Position numbers and translations under genes: made by a program
The notes under the pieces: model-generated
What the model was told of the DNA's origin: nothing
Databases searched by the model: none
What the model saw: the letters and a program-made list of their open reading frames with translations, nothing else
Shown: positions 24,701 through 31,842 of the stretch, in pieces
Numbering within the stretch: position 1 is the first letter of the stretch
How the letters are laid out: each line of letters begins with the position of its first letter
DNA from: Prevotella sp.
GTDB lineage: Bacteria > Bacteroidota > Bacteroidia > Bacteroidales > Bacteroidaceae
Assembly (NCBI GenBank): GCA_016286995.1
Contig: JAEEVA010000030.1
Coordinates: 1-38,559, forward strand
Direction: 5' to 3'
DNA length: 38,559 bases

Positions 24701-25847
24701 ATGGGAAACCTTTGCTGCGAATGTGAACAGCGGCACGTCGTATGACGGCAAGATAGTACGTATGGCCGCCGATATTAGCGTATCCACGATGGTAGGAACG
24801 TCAGCCTCCCCCTTCAATGGCACGTTCGACGGACAGGGCCACACGCTGACCTTTACCATGACCTCAGATGGAGATTATTGCGCACCGTTCCGCAATGTCG
24901 ATGGTGCTACCATCAAAAACGTGAACATCGACGGAACCATCACCGCTGGCAACAAGAAGTTTGCAGCCGGACTCATTGCCTATAACAAAGGTAACACTAC
25001 CGTCAGCAACTGCCGCAACAGCATCACCATCAACAGTACGCTCAGCGGCGACGGTACTCATGGCGGATTTATTGCCCACCAGCCTTGGGGTGCAGTAACC
25101 ATCACCAACTGTCTCTTCGACGGCACACTGTCGGGCAGCAGTACCACCAACTGCGGTGGTTTCGTAGGCTTTACAGATACCAACAACAGTGCCTCCGTGA
25201 CCTTCAACAACTGTTTCTTCAATCCTGCCACTGTGGCTTTAGGTAGTGGTTGTAAGACGTTTGCACGTCTGCGCAGCGGCAATCCTTCCCTCACCAAATG
25301 CTACTATAAGAAGAAATTGAGCGATGACCAAGGTATCGATGCCACCAGCATGGAAGATAGCGACCTGCTCAGCAACCTCGGCAGCGGTTGGGAATTTAAA
25401 AACAACCAGATTATCCCCAAGACGGGTTCCGACATAGTTCTTCTGACATTCTCGGGCGTCACCATCGACAACACAAGGAAGAACGTAGAAACGAACTATG
25501 TGGACTTCGTCGGCCACTTCTCGCCTGTCGACATCGAAGGCGAAGACAGGAGCATCCTCTACATTGGTGATGGCAACAAGCTCTATTACCCCAATGCAGC
25601 GATGACCATCAAGTCCTGCCGCGCCTACTTCCTGCTGAAGGGCATCGAGGTAGGCAACGATGTCACCAGCGCAAGTATGTTCTTCGGCGACGAAACCACC
25701 ACTTCGTTAAGTGAAGAGTTAAGAGTTAAGAGTGAAGAATATGCTACCGCCACAAGTTGGTACACCATCAGTGGTATAAAGCTCCAGGGCAAGCCGACGG
25801 CAAAGGGCGTGTATATCGTGAATGGCCGCAAGGTCGTGATTAAGTAA
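21762..25847 (+). CDS. Secreted beta-helix protein 3 with InlB-type repeat and GLUG-like insert
   Basis: This 1361-residue exported protein has a signal peptide of 1-21 (cut after AWA) and an N-terminal beta-helix (about 25-300). The GIGGG solenoid is at about 427-690. A Cys/His zinc-ribbon-like part is at about 725-775 (CTHEDC, HCPYC, CKVC). One Listeria-Bacteroides (InlB B) repeat lies at nt 24088-24375, with MVFIGWEETT and the closing VSFVARYN. The WNTLCLPF domain is split by a GLUG-like module at nt 24680-25433, then a tail WYTISGIKLQ...KGVYIVNGRKVVIK. It is the only paralogue with the InlB repeat. I took the ATG at 21762 because MKRQKLFTMLAALICATTAW matches the paralogues; the upstream TTG start overlaps a promoter element. 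The role is likely surface binding, inferred from fold and export. Confidence 0.88.
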   Translation: MKRQKLFTMLAALICATTAWATDYSVSTDSELRSAIANNNANITLTADIDLSNSTLSIASGTTVTINLGGYTLDRKLTKRGEGGGQVITVRTGATLHLSNGIVTGGWGGGGGGLLNEGGTVELTNVIIRGNTADDRGGGIYNGSGGTLTMTGCTVRDNISKDQTSNPGGGGGIYNAGTLTIDGGSITNNQARTVAGGIGNVGTLQIKGAITVTDNVMLDNLASNMSLIDGTPVTVVGSLANSNIGITYPVPYRNLIDYKVKFSSGYSDYNNGVAPSSIFSSDMSSYGIGLDDDNEAALIITSGKNVYYIDHEWDDVNKKLVSTVKYATSKVIVDDPGWFRPDSHYDIWYLENYTYVIVGNVTVNGTLRMYEEGCHPKIILSDGAKLTVTGGISINSDSNNGCSLSIYGQLNNTGQLYVHTSSEYSLPGIGSGYNSLATLNIHGGTIDAKGSHNGPGIGASASANNMTTFFRTINIYGGNIIAEGDGGGAGIGTGGTGDSKGSPDDYGNINIYGGTITAKGGTGAGGAGIGGGEYNDKGTLHIYGGQITATGGHEAAGIGCGQFNNSNPGTIIIEGGKVTAYGDNYAAGIGGGDDVIGADVTITGGEIYAYGGTDAAGIGGGEGGDGGTVRISGGYVYAQGKSNGAGIGGGEDGAGASVTITGGTVVAKAGKNETGCRAIGPGKGSGDYGSLTLGNSQMVTSERKFSASERKNGCWYRTQVRVEPCTHEDCTYTIDGTGPTNHHTKHCPYCATTFEQELHDYASSSTCKVCGAEASAFLVKIYLPKDQSSGTYDGHTYDGSITYQMVPNTKVNLPACPTIVPGMVFIGWEETTISVNPYSSPYTDYINDLLQEGDEYTITKNVSFVARYNALDLTLQDNADNAEILSLYDGEEVHSVTLTGRALYKDGDWNTLCLPFNLTLEGSPLEGATVKTLEFTDFNSSTGTLTLNFTEDANNLTSIEAGKPYIMKWDTDILINSETAWETFAANVNSGTSYDGKIVRMAADISVSTMVGTSASPFNGTFDGQGHTLTFTMTSDGDYCAPFRNVDGATIKNVNIDGTITAGNKKFAAGLIAYNKGNTTVSNCRNSITINSTLSGDGTHGGFIAHQPWGAVTITNCLFDGTLSGSSTTNCGGFVGFTDTNNSASVTFNNCFFNPATVALGSGCKTFARLRSGNPSLTKCYYKKKLSDDQGIDATSMEDSDLLSNLGSGWEFKNNQIIPKTGSDIVLLTFSGVTIDNTRKNVETNYVDFVGHFSPVDIEGEDRSILYIGDGNKLYYPNAAMTIKSCRAYFLLKGIEVGNDVTSASMFFGDETTTSLSEELRVKSEEYATATSWYTISGIKLQGKPTAKGVYIVNGRKVVIK
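25711..25741 (+). repeat. In-frame TTAAGAGTTAAGAG-type repeat before the tail of protein 3
   Basis: Units of GTTAAG(A)GTGAAGAG encode LSEELRVKSEE just before ATATSWYTISGIK. This lies at the same junction as the repeats in the other three paralogues. Confidence 0.7.
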
Positions 25848-25869
25848 ACATGAATTGCCATGGTAATAA

Positions 25870-25994
25870 GAAAGAAATTGCCATAATAATCGTAATTTTA
25901 TCCGTAATAACAATGACTGATGATGTCAATTATGAAGCAAATTATGGTTATTACGGCCATTTCTTTCCAAAAAACAACATCATTTCTTTCCAAA
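25870..25994 (+). repeat. Imperfect long inverted repeat and CATTTCTTTCCAAA duplicate between proteins 3 and 4
   Basis: GAAAGAAATTGCCATAATAAT (from 25870) pairs imperfectly with ATTATGGTTATTACGGCCATTTCTTTCC (25941-25968). CATTTCTTTCCAAA then occurs twice, at 25958-25971 and 25981-25994. The gap 25848-26034 holds no convincing TAnnTTTG box; the nearest is TAATTTTA at 25893-25900. Protein 4 may therefore be co-transcribed with protein 3, with this structure as an attenuator or processing site. Confidence 0.45.
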
Positions 25995-26034
25995 CATAAA
26001 GCCCATATTTCCTTCGGAACAAAACAATATAAAT

Positions 26035-29000
26035 ATGAAAAGGACTAAACTATTTATTTTACTGGCAGCGCTGCTATGCGCTACGACAACGTGGGCGGAC
26101 AACTACTCCGTCAACACAGATAGCGAACTGCGCTCAGCGATAGCTAACAACAATGCAAACATCACGCTGACGGCTGATATCGACCTCACCAACAGTACGC
26201 TGGAAATCACCAACAACAGTACGGTGACCATCAACCTGAATAACCACACGCTGGACCGCAAGCTGACGGGGCGCCCCGCCAGCAATATTGCCGGTCAGGT
26301 GTTTACTGTGCGCGAGGGCTCTACGCTCAACCTGAACGGTGGTACTGTGAAAGGTGGCTGGGGCGGCGCTGGCGGCGCTATCAACAACGAAGGTACTTGT
26401 AACCTGACGAATGTCATTATTACGGGCAACACGGCTGATGACCGTGGTGGCGGTATCGTGAACAAGAGCGGTTGTACGCTGAAGATGACAGGGTGTACCA
26501 TTACTGGCAATACCAGCAACAACCATGTGTCTAATCCTGGCGGCGGCGGCATCTACAATGCAGGAACGCTGAAGATAGAGGGTAAGAACACTGTGACCGG
26601 TAACACTGCCGGCGGTTCGACCGACAATCTCTATTTGGCGACTGGCACGGTCATCACCCTTACCGGCAAGATTACGGACAGCAATATCGGCATCTCCCTA
26701 CAGGGCACTACCGGTATCTTTACCACCGGCTATGCTACTTATTACGGTTCTACACTGGATCCCAGCGGACAAATACAGCCCAGCGAGTTCTTTACAGCCG
26801 ACGACGACATTTATTACGACGTGGTGCTTGAGAGTGCAGAAGCCTGCATCGCAACCGCTGCCTATGTCGGCCCCGTGACGACGGAGAGCCTGCTGCGCAC
26901 AGCGGTAGCAACCGACGGTGTGAAAATCAGGCTGGGTTCCGACATTACCGTGTCGAAACATCTCACCATCCCAGGCAATGTCACCATCGACCTGAACAGC
27001 TACACGCTGCGAGGCGACGACACCCCCGTTACACAAAGCGGTGACTTCAAATGTATATTCATCGTGGCTCCTGCGGGTAACCTGAACCTGAGCAACGGTA
27101 CGCTGGCCGATGCCGACAACAGTGCCACCGACAACACCACGCATAATGGCGGTGCCATTGTCAACAAGGGCACAGCGACGCTGACGGGCGTGACCATCAC
27201 TCACTGTAAGGGCACGGATGGTGCTGGCATCCGCAACAACGAGGGTGCTACGTTGACCATCGACGGCTGCAGCATCATCGATAACACGGGCGACGGCATC
27301 TACAATGAAGGTACGCTCAATATGAAGGGCGCCATCACCGTGACGGGCAACAAGACGACCGAACTGCTGAACGATAATGTTTACCTGAAGAGAGGCTCCA
27401 CGAGCGGCCTCATCAATGTCGTCGGCAGTCTTGCCGGTTCCACCATCAGCATCAACTTGGTGCGCTCGGGCGTGTTTACCAACCACTACAGCGACTATAA
27501 CAGCGGTATAGACCCCTCTACCATTTTCACGGCAGACTATACGAATGTCTTTGGAGTGGGATTCTCCGGAACGGAGGCAGCCCTGACGGGAGGTCCCTTC
27601 TACTACATCGACCGTGAGTGGGATGAGGAGAACAAAATAGTTGTCCCCTCTGTCAAGAAATTGTCGAATGGCCATGTGATTAACTCCATGGGGGATCTTG
27701 ACCCTTACTATAACGAACTCTGGTTAGATAATGATTTCTATGTGTTCAACAGTGATGACCTCAATTTCGAGGGTGACGTCACTGTTTCAGGTGGTCATCA
27801 CGCCAAGATGCTGCTCTGCGACGGTTCAAAGCTGTCGATAGGAGACTTCGGTGGTGTGCGACTTCATACCGAGAGTGGTAGTGACACCCCCATCCTGCGC
27901 ATTTACGGTCAGCTGAAGAACTCCGGCATGCTTTACATTCGTCCGGAAACCAGAGAGAAATGGCGAGCCGGCATAGGTACTGACACTTCTTGTGATGAGC
28001 CGCTGAATATTTATGGTGGTACGCTCGATGTGGAAGGATCAACCTTAGGTGGTGCAGCCATCGGAACCGCACCGGGAGCCTCACCGCAGGCTAAAAAGGC
28101 CCCTTTCCTGAAGGAAATCAACATCTATGGCGGCATCATCAAGGCTAAAGGCGGTCGTGGTGCTGCCGGCATAGGAAGCGGTGCCCCCGGTGCTGATTTC
28201 TCACCGGAGGATTATGGCAACATCAACATCTACGGCGGTAAAATCACCGCTACGGGCGGTAGCTATTCCTACACCTTCGACAGTGACGTCGGTGGTGCCG
28301 GTATCGGTGGCGGTAACGGCAACAAGCATGGTAACCTGCATATCTACGGTGGTGACATCACGGCTATCGGAGGACTCGATGCTGCCGGTATCGGTTGCGG
28401 CCAGGATGGTGGAGTAGAGGGTGCAGGCCATATTATTATAGAAGGTGGACACGTCGTTGCCCACGGTGACCTCAATGAGAATAGCCATTATGGTGCCGGC
28501 ATCGGCGGCGGCGACGGCCGTACTAACTACAAGGTAGAAATCAAGGGCGGCGAGGTGTATGCCTACGGTGGTACAGATGCTGCAGGCATTGGCGGCGGCG
28601 AGGGTGGTGCTGGCGGCACCATCACCATCACAGGCGGCTATGTCTATGCAAAAGGAATTGACAATGGCGCAGGTATTGGCGGCGGCGAAGAAGGTCATAG
28701 CGGCATCATCACCATCAACGGCGGCGAGGTCTTTGCCTACGGGGGCACAAACGGTGCTGGCATCGGCGGTGGCGGCGGCAGCTGGGGCGATTTTGGCGGC
28801 GATGGCTACCAAATCACCATCAACGGCGGCAATGTCTATGCAGAAGGAAATGACACTGGCGCAGGCATCGGCGGCGGCAACGAGGGTTATGGCGGCGCCA
28901 TCACCATCAACGGCGGCACTGTTATCGCCAAGGCAGGCACAAACGAAGACCACCCAGCTGCCATTGGTGCAGGCAACAACTACGACGGCGACGGCGATTT

Positions 29001-29952
29001 GACCTTCGCTGACGATTTGGGCGTGTTCATCACCACCAATCTGTATCGCTCCTTAAAGGAAAATCGCGTCAGCGACTGCCGTAACTACCAGTATGTCAAA
29101 ATTACCAAGTGCGCCCACGGAGAAGCCACAGCCTTCATCGTCGATGGTGAGACGCATAACATCTCCAGTTGTAAATGGTGCCTCGTTACGGGCGAAGGAA
29201 ACCATACCTTCGGCGACTACGGCGAATGTCCCATCTGCGGTCTCATCAGCCTTGCCGACAATGCCGACAACACCGCGACCATCAGCCATTGGAACGGTGC
29301 CACGGATAAAGCCGTCACCCTCAGTGGTCGCACGCTCTACAAGGACGGCAAGTGGAACACGCTGTGCCTGCCGTACAGCCTTACTTCGTTGACGGGCACG
29401 CCCCTCGAAGGCGCAACGGTGAAGACACTCATCTCTACATTGTTTAAAGACGGCACGCTGACCCTCAATTTCAGCGACTACAGCCACAACAGCATCGTGG
29501 CCGGCAAGCCCTACATCGTGAAGTGGGACAGTGGCGACGACATCACCGACCCCGTATTCACGGGCGGCACCATCAGCAATGCGACGAACAACGTAGAAAT
29601 GCCGTACGTGGACTTCGTCGGCATCTACAGTCCCTTGGCCATTACTGGCGAGGATAGAAGCATCCTCTACATAGGTGGTGACAACAAGCTCTATTACCCC
29701 AATGATGCGATGACCATTAATGCCTTCCGCGCATACTTCCAGCTGAAGGGTATCGAGGTAGGCAACGATGTCACCAGCGCAAGTATGTTCTTCGGCGACG
29801 AGACCACTTCGTTAAGTGAAAAGGGAATAGTGAATAGTGAAAAATTTGCTACCGCCACAAGTTGGTATACGATGGACGGCCGCAAGTTCGACACGAAGCC
29901 GACACAAAAGGGCGTGTATATCGTGAATGGTAAAAAGCGAGTGATTAAGTAA
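26035..29952 (+). CDS. Secreted beta-helix protein 4 with duplicated N-terminal beta-helix
   Basis: This 1305-residue paralogue has a signal peptide MKRTKLFILLAALLCATTTW-A (1-21). It has two consecutive N-terminal beta-helix domains, nt 26095-26850 (TDSELRSAI...) and nt 26875-27590 (TESLLRTAV...). A long GIGGG solenoid (about 643-990) has more rungs than the other paralogues. A zinc-ribbon-like part is at about 1026-1067 (CAH, H, CKWC, H, CPIC). An uninterrupted WNTLCLPY domain is followed by the tail WYTMDGRKF...KGVYIVNGKKRVIK. Unlike proteins 2 and 3 it has no GLUG-like insert, and it has no InlB repeat. It follows protein 3 by 187 bp on the same strand and is followed by a strong hairpin terminator. 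Function is inferred only as extracellular or surface binding. Confidence 0.88.
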   Translation: MKRTKLFILLAALLCATTTWADNYSVNTDSELRSAIANNNANITLTADIDLTNSTLEITNNSTVTINLNNHTLDRKLTGRPASNIAGQVFTVREGSTLNLNGGTVKGGWGGAGGAINNEGTCNLTNVIITGNTADDRGGGIVNKSGCTLKMTGCTITGNTSNNHVSNPGGGGIYNAGTLKIEGKNTVTGNTAGGSTDNLYLATGTVITLTGKITDSNIGISLQGTTGIFTTGYATYYGSTLDPSGQIQPSEFFTADDDIYYDVVLESAEACIATAAYVGPVTTESLLRTAVATDGVKIRLGSDITVSKHLTIPGNVTIDLNSYTLRGDDTPVTQSGDFKCIFIVAPAGNLNLSNGTLADADNSATDNTTHNGGAIVNKGTATLTGVTITHCKGTDGAGIRNNEGATLTIDGCSIIDNTGDGIYNEGTLNMKGAITVTGNKTTELLNDNVYLKRGSTSGLINVVGSLAGSTISINLVRSGVFTNHYSDYNSGIDPSTIFTADYTNVFGVGFSGTEAALTGGPFYYIDREWDEENKIVVPSVKKLSNGHVINSMGDLDPYYNELWLDNDFYVFNSDDLNFEGDVTVSGGHHAKMLLCDGSKLSIGDFGGVRLHTESGSDTPILRIYGQLKNSGMLYIRPETREKWRAGIGTDTSCDEPLNIYGGTLDVEGSTLGGAAIGTAPGASPQAKKAPFLKEINIYGGIIKAKGGRGAAGIGSGAPGADFSPEDYGNINIYGGKITATGGSYSYTFDSDVGGAGIGGGNGNKHGNLHIYGGDITAIGGLDAAGIGCGQDGGVEGAGHIIIEGGHVVAHGDLNENSHYGAGIGGGDGRTNYKVEIKGGEVYAYGGTDAAGIGGGEGGAGGTITITGGYVYAKGIDNGAGIGGGEEGHSGIITINGGEVFAYGGTNGAGIGGGGGSWGDFGGDGYQITINGGNVYAEGNDTGAGIGGGNEGYGGAITINGGTVIAKAGTNEDHPAAIGAGNNYDGDGDLTFADDLGVFITTNLYRSLKENRVSDCRNYQYVKITKCAHGEATAFIVDGETHNISSCKWCLVTGEGNHTFGDYGECPICGLISLADNADNTATISHWNGATDKAVTLSGRTLYKDGKWNTLCLPYSLTSLTGTPLEGATVKTLISTLFKDGTLTLNFSDYSHNSIVAGKPYIVKWDSGDDITDPVFTGGTISNATNNVEMPYVDFVGIYSPLAITGEDRSILYIGGDNKLYYPNDAMTINAFRAYFQLKGIEVGNDVTSASMFFGDETTSLSEKGIVNSEKFATATSWYTMDGRKFDTKPTQKGVYIVNGKKRVIK
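29814..29850 (+). repeat. In-frame AGTGAAAAGGGAATAGTGAA repeat before the tail of protein 4
   Basis: The repeat encodes LSEKGIVNSEKFA before TATSWYTMDGRK. Nearly the same DNA (AGTGAAAAGGGAAAAGTGAA) is translated in the NRPS at 6006-6036 as SEKGKVNSEEF. Confidence 0.75.
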
Positions 29953-29960
29953 ATCTTTTA

Positions 29961-30019
29961 TTATCAAGAATTAGAGATTGCAAGCAGAGTGTGGCGTTGC
30001 AATCTCTAATTCGTGATAA
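29961..30019. terminator. Long-stem bidirectional terminator between convergent genes
   Basis: TTATCAAGAATTAGAGATTGC (29961 on) pairs with GCAATCTCTAATTCGTGATAA (ending 30019) around a short loop GCAGAGTGTGGCG. The arms are over 20 bases with one mismatch. It lies between the convergent beta-helix gene and the HU-like gene. Confidence 0.85.
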
Positions 30020-30073
30020 ATAAAGAAAAGGTAATAAAGGTGGTAAAGTGAGAATAAAGCAGTTCCGTGATTT

Positions 30074-30697
30074 TTACGTCATGGTGTAGATGAACTGCTG
30101 GCCCATGCGGGTTTTCAGCAGCTTGGGATTGGCACCCTGGGTCCATGCTTCCAGCTGTTTACGGGCGGAATACTTGGTGATTTGGGCGTAATAGGCAAAG
30201 CTGCGGACAGTGGCGTAGCCGCCCTGAAGGCTCTTTTCGAGGGCCTCTTCCAGATGTTGCTGATTGCTCATCAGTTGCTGGACGTTGGGCGTGTCGGCCT
30301 TACGGAAACCGTCGTAGAGCCATTTGCCGATGGCTTTCTGCCACCGCTTGCCGGGTTGGTAGTCCACACCGTCGAGCATCACGTCGTCGTTCTTCACCTT
30401 ATCAGGGTCGGTAATCTCCCGTTTCAGTGCCAGCTTGGGAGCAAACGAACCTATCGGCGTTTCAATCCTGTAACCCATCGACATCAGCTCGGCGGCAGCG
30501 TCGATAAACACGTTGAACACCATCGTCAGTTCCCCGTCACGCAGTCCGTAGTGGTTGCGGTTGCAGAAGTCCTCGACGGCCTGCAGGCTCAGCTTCCTGG
30601 CACAGGCCGGCTTCACATATACGATATTCTTGCCATCCTTCCCCTTCGCCGGAGTAGGATGTACCTCAAAGAGCATTCCACTTTTCTTCCTTGGCAT
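30074..30697 (-). CDS. HU-like DNA-binding protein with C-terminal extension
   Basis: This 207-residue protein has an N-terminal HU/IHF-like fold of the Bacteroidetes type. It has a basic start (MPRKKSGMLFEVHPTP), then the helical and strand region FNVFIDAAAELMSMGYRIET followed by PIGSFAPKLALK. The C-terminal half (about 140-207) contains YYAQITKYSARKQLEAW, which looks like a small helix-turn-helix. It probably binds DNA as a nucleoid-associated protein or local regulator. It lies 48 bp downstream of the CDF transporter gene on the same strand and is probably co-transcribed. Such HU relatives often occur near surface-protein or polysaccharide loci in Bacteroidales, but its own target is unknown. 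Confidence 0.75.
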   Translation of the reverse strand: MPRKKSGMLFEVHPTPAKGKDGKNIVYVKPACARKLSLQAVEDFCNRNHYGLRDGELTMVFNVFIDAAAELMSMGYRIETPIGSFAPKLALKREITDPDKVKNDDVMLDGVDYQPGKRWQKAIGKWLYDGFRKADTPNVQQLMSNQQHLEEALEKSLQGGYATVRSFAYYAQITKYSARKQLEAWTQGANPKLLKTRMGQQFIYTMT

Positions 30698-30745
30698 ATT
30701 CCGTTCGTTTTAGTTTTATTTTCTTTCCGGCTTCCAAACATTTAC

Positions 30746-31627
30746 TCAGAGGGGTTCCACATGTACGGCCACATGTGTTTTACGGCCATAACGCTCCTTG
30801 AGCAGGCGCTCCACCTGGGTAGCCTTGTCGTGAGCCTCGCGCAGAGTGATGTTGCCGTCCATCAGAATATGTAGTTCTATGGCGTAGTGGTTGCCGATGC
30901 GGCGCGTACGCAAGTCGTGGGGGCGGCAGACATCCGGCAGCGATGCCACGGCTTGTAGTATTTCCTGTTCTACGGTCTCGGGCAGTGACTGCTCCATCAG
31001 GTCACCAATGCCGCGGCGTAACAAGTCGCCTGCAACCTTTACAATAAACACACCCACAATGACCGATGCCAGCGGGTCGAGCACCGTCCAGCGGTCACCC
31101 AATATGATGGCGCCACCAATGCCCAAGGCCGTGCCGATGGACGACAAGGCATCGCTGCGGTGATGCCAGGCATTAGCCTCAACGGCCTGTGACTGGAGGC
31201 GTCGGGCCGCGGCCATGGAATAGCGATAAACGCCCTCTTTGAGTACCACCGACAGTAAGGCAGCCCAAAGCGCCACTGTGCCTGGTGCTTCAAGCTGTGC
31301 ACCACCCGTCCAGGCCACAATCTTCTCCACGCCGCCATACAGGATGCCTGCTGCCACCACGAGCAGAGACAGTCCGATGATGGTCATGGCCAGCGTTTCA
31401 TACTTGCCGTGGCCGTAGTCGTGTGACTTGTCCTGCGGCTTACCGCTGATGCGAACGAAGAGCAGCACGACGACGTCGGTGGCAAAGTCGGACAACGAAT
31501 GGACGGCATCAGCCACCATGGCGGCACTATGTCCCACAATGCCTGCCACGAACTTGAACAATAGCAGCAGCACGTTCACCGCACCGCCCACCAATGTCAC
31601 GCGATAAATCTCTCTGGTCCGTCTCAT
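30746..31627 (-). CDS. Cation diffusion facilitator (CDF) family metal exporter
   Basis: This 293-residue inner-membrane antiporter of the CDF family exports Zn2+, Fe2+, Mn2+ or a similar divalent metal in exchange for protons. Six TM helices are visible. TM2 carries HSLSDF (metal-site H..xD) and TM5 carries HHRSDALSS, the paired HxxxD metal-site motifs. The cytosolic C-terminal domain (about 210-293) has the HDLRTRRIGNHYAIELHI ferredoxin-like fold with a terminal HVAVHVEP. The metal cannot be fixed from sequence alone. It is read from a promoter inside a dispersed repeat (31661-31719) and is followed by the HU-like gene. Confidence 0.93.
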   Translation of the reverse strand: MRRTREIYRVTLVGGAVNVLLLLFKFVAGIVGHSAAMVADAVHSLSDFATDVVVLLFVRISGKPQDKSHDYGHGKYETLAMTIIGLSLLVVAAGILYGGVEKIVAWTGGAQLEAPGTVALWAALLSVVLKEGVYRYSMAAARRLQSQAVEANAWHHRSDALSSIGTALGIGGAIILGDRWTVLDPLASVIVGVFIVKVAGDLLRRGIGDLMEQSLPETVEQEILQAVASLPDVCRPHDLRTRRIGNHYAIELHILMDGNITLREAHDKATQVERLLKERYGRKTHVAVHVEPL

Positions 31628-31655
31628 ATTTCGCTAATCATACCATTTCGGGGGC

Positions 31656-31663
31656 AAAATTAC
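31656..31663 (-). promoter_or_regulatory. -7 box (TAATTTTG) for the CDF transporter, at the edge of repeat B
   Basis: TAATTTTG on the minus strand lies 28 bp upstream of the CDF start. The -33 TTTTG lies inside the adjacent palindromic repeat. Confidence 0.65.
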
Positions 31664-31719
31664 GAAAAGTCGAGAGCAAAACAAAAGAATTCATTCTTTT
31701 TTTTGCCGAGACGGAGTAA
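31661..31719 (-). repeat. Dispersed promoter-bearing palindromic element, copy B
   Basis: The element runs from TTACGAAAAGTCGAGAGC to GCCGAGACGGAGTAA with inner stem AAAGAAT-TC-ATTCTTT. It supplies the promoter of the CDF gene. A second copy follows 22 bp further upstream. Confidence 0.88.
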
Positions 31720-31741
31720 TTTCGCGACTTTTGTCGCAAGG

Positions 31742-31801
31742 TTACGAAAAGTCGAGAGCAAAACAAAAGAATTCATTCTTTTTTTTGCCGAGACGGAGTA
31801 A
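31742..31801 (-). repeat. Dispersed palindromic element, copy C (tandem to B)
   Basis: This is nearly identical to copy B. In this copy the -7 region reads TAACCTTG, one base off consensus, so it may be a weaker second promoter or only a duplicate. Confidence 0.85.
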
Positions 31802-31842
31802 TTTCGCTATCGTAGATGGCAAAGTTACTTGTCAGGATGTTT

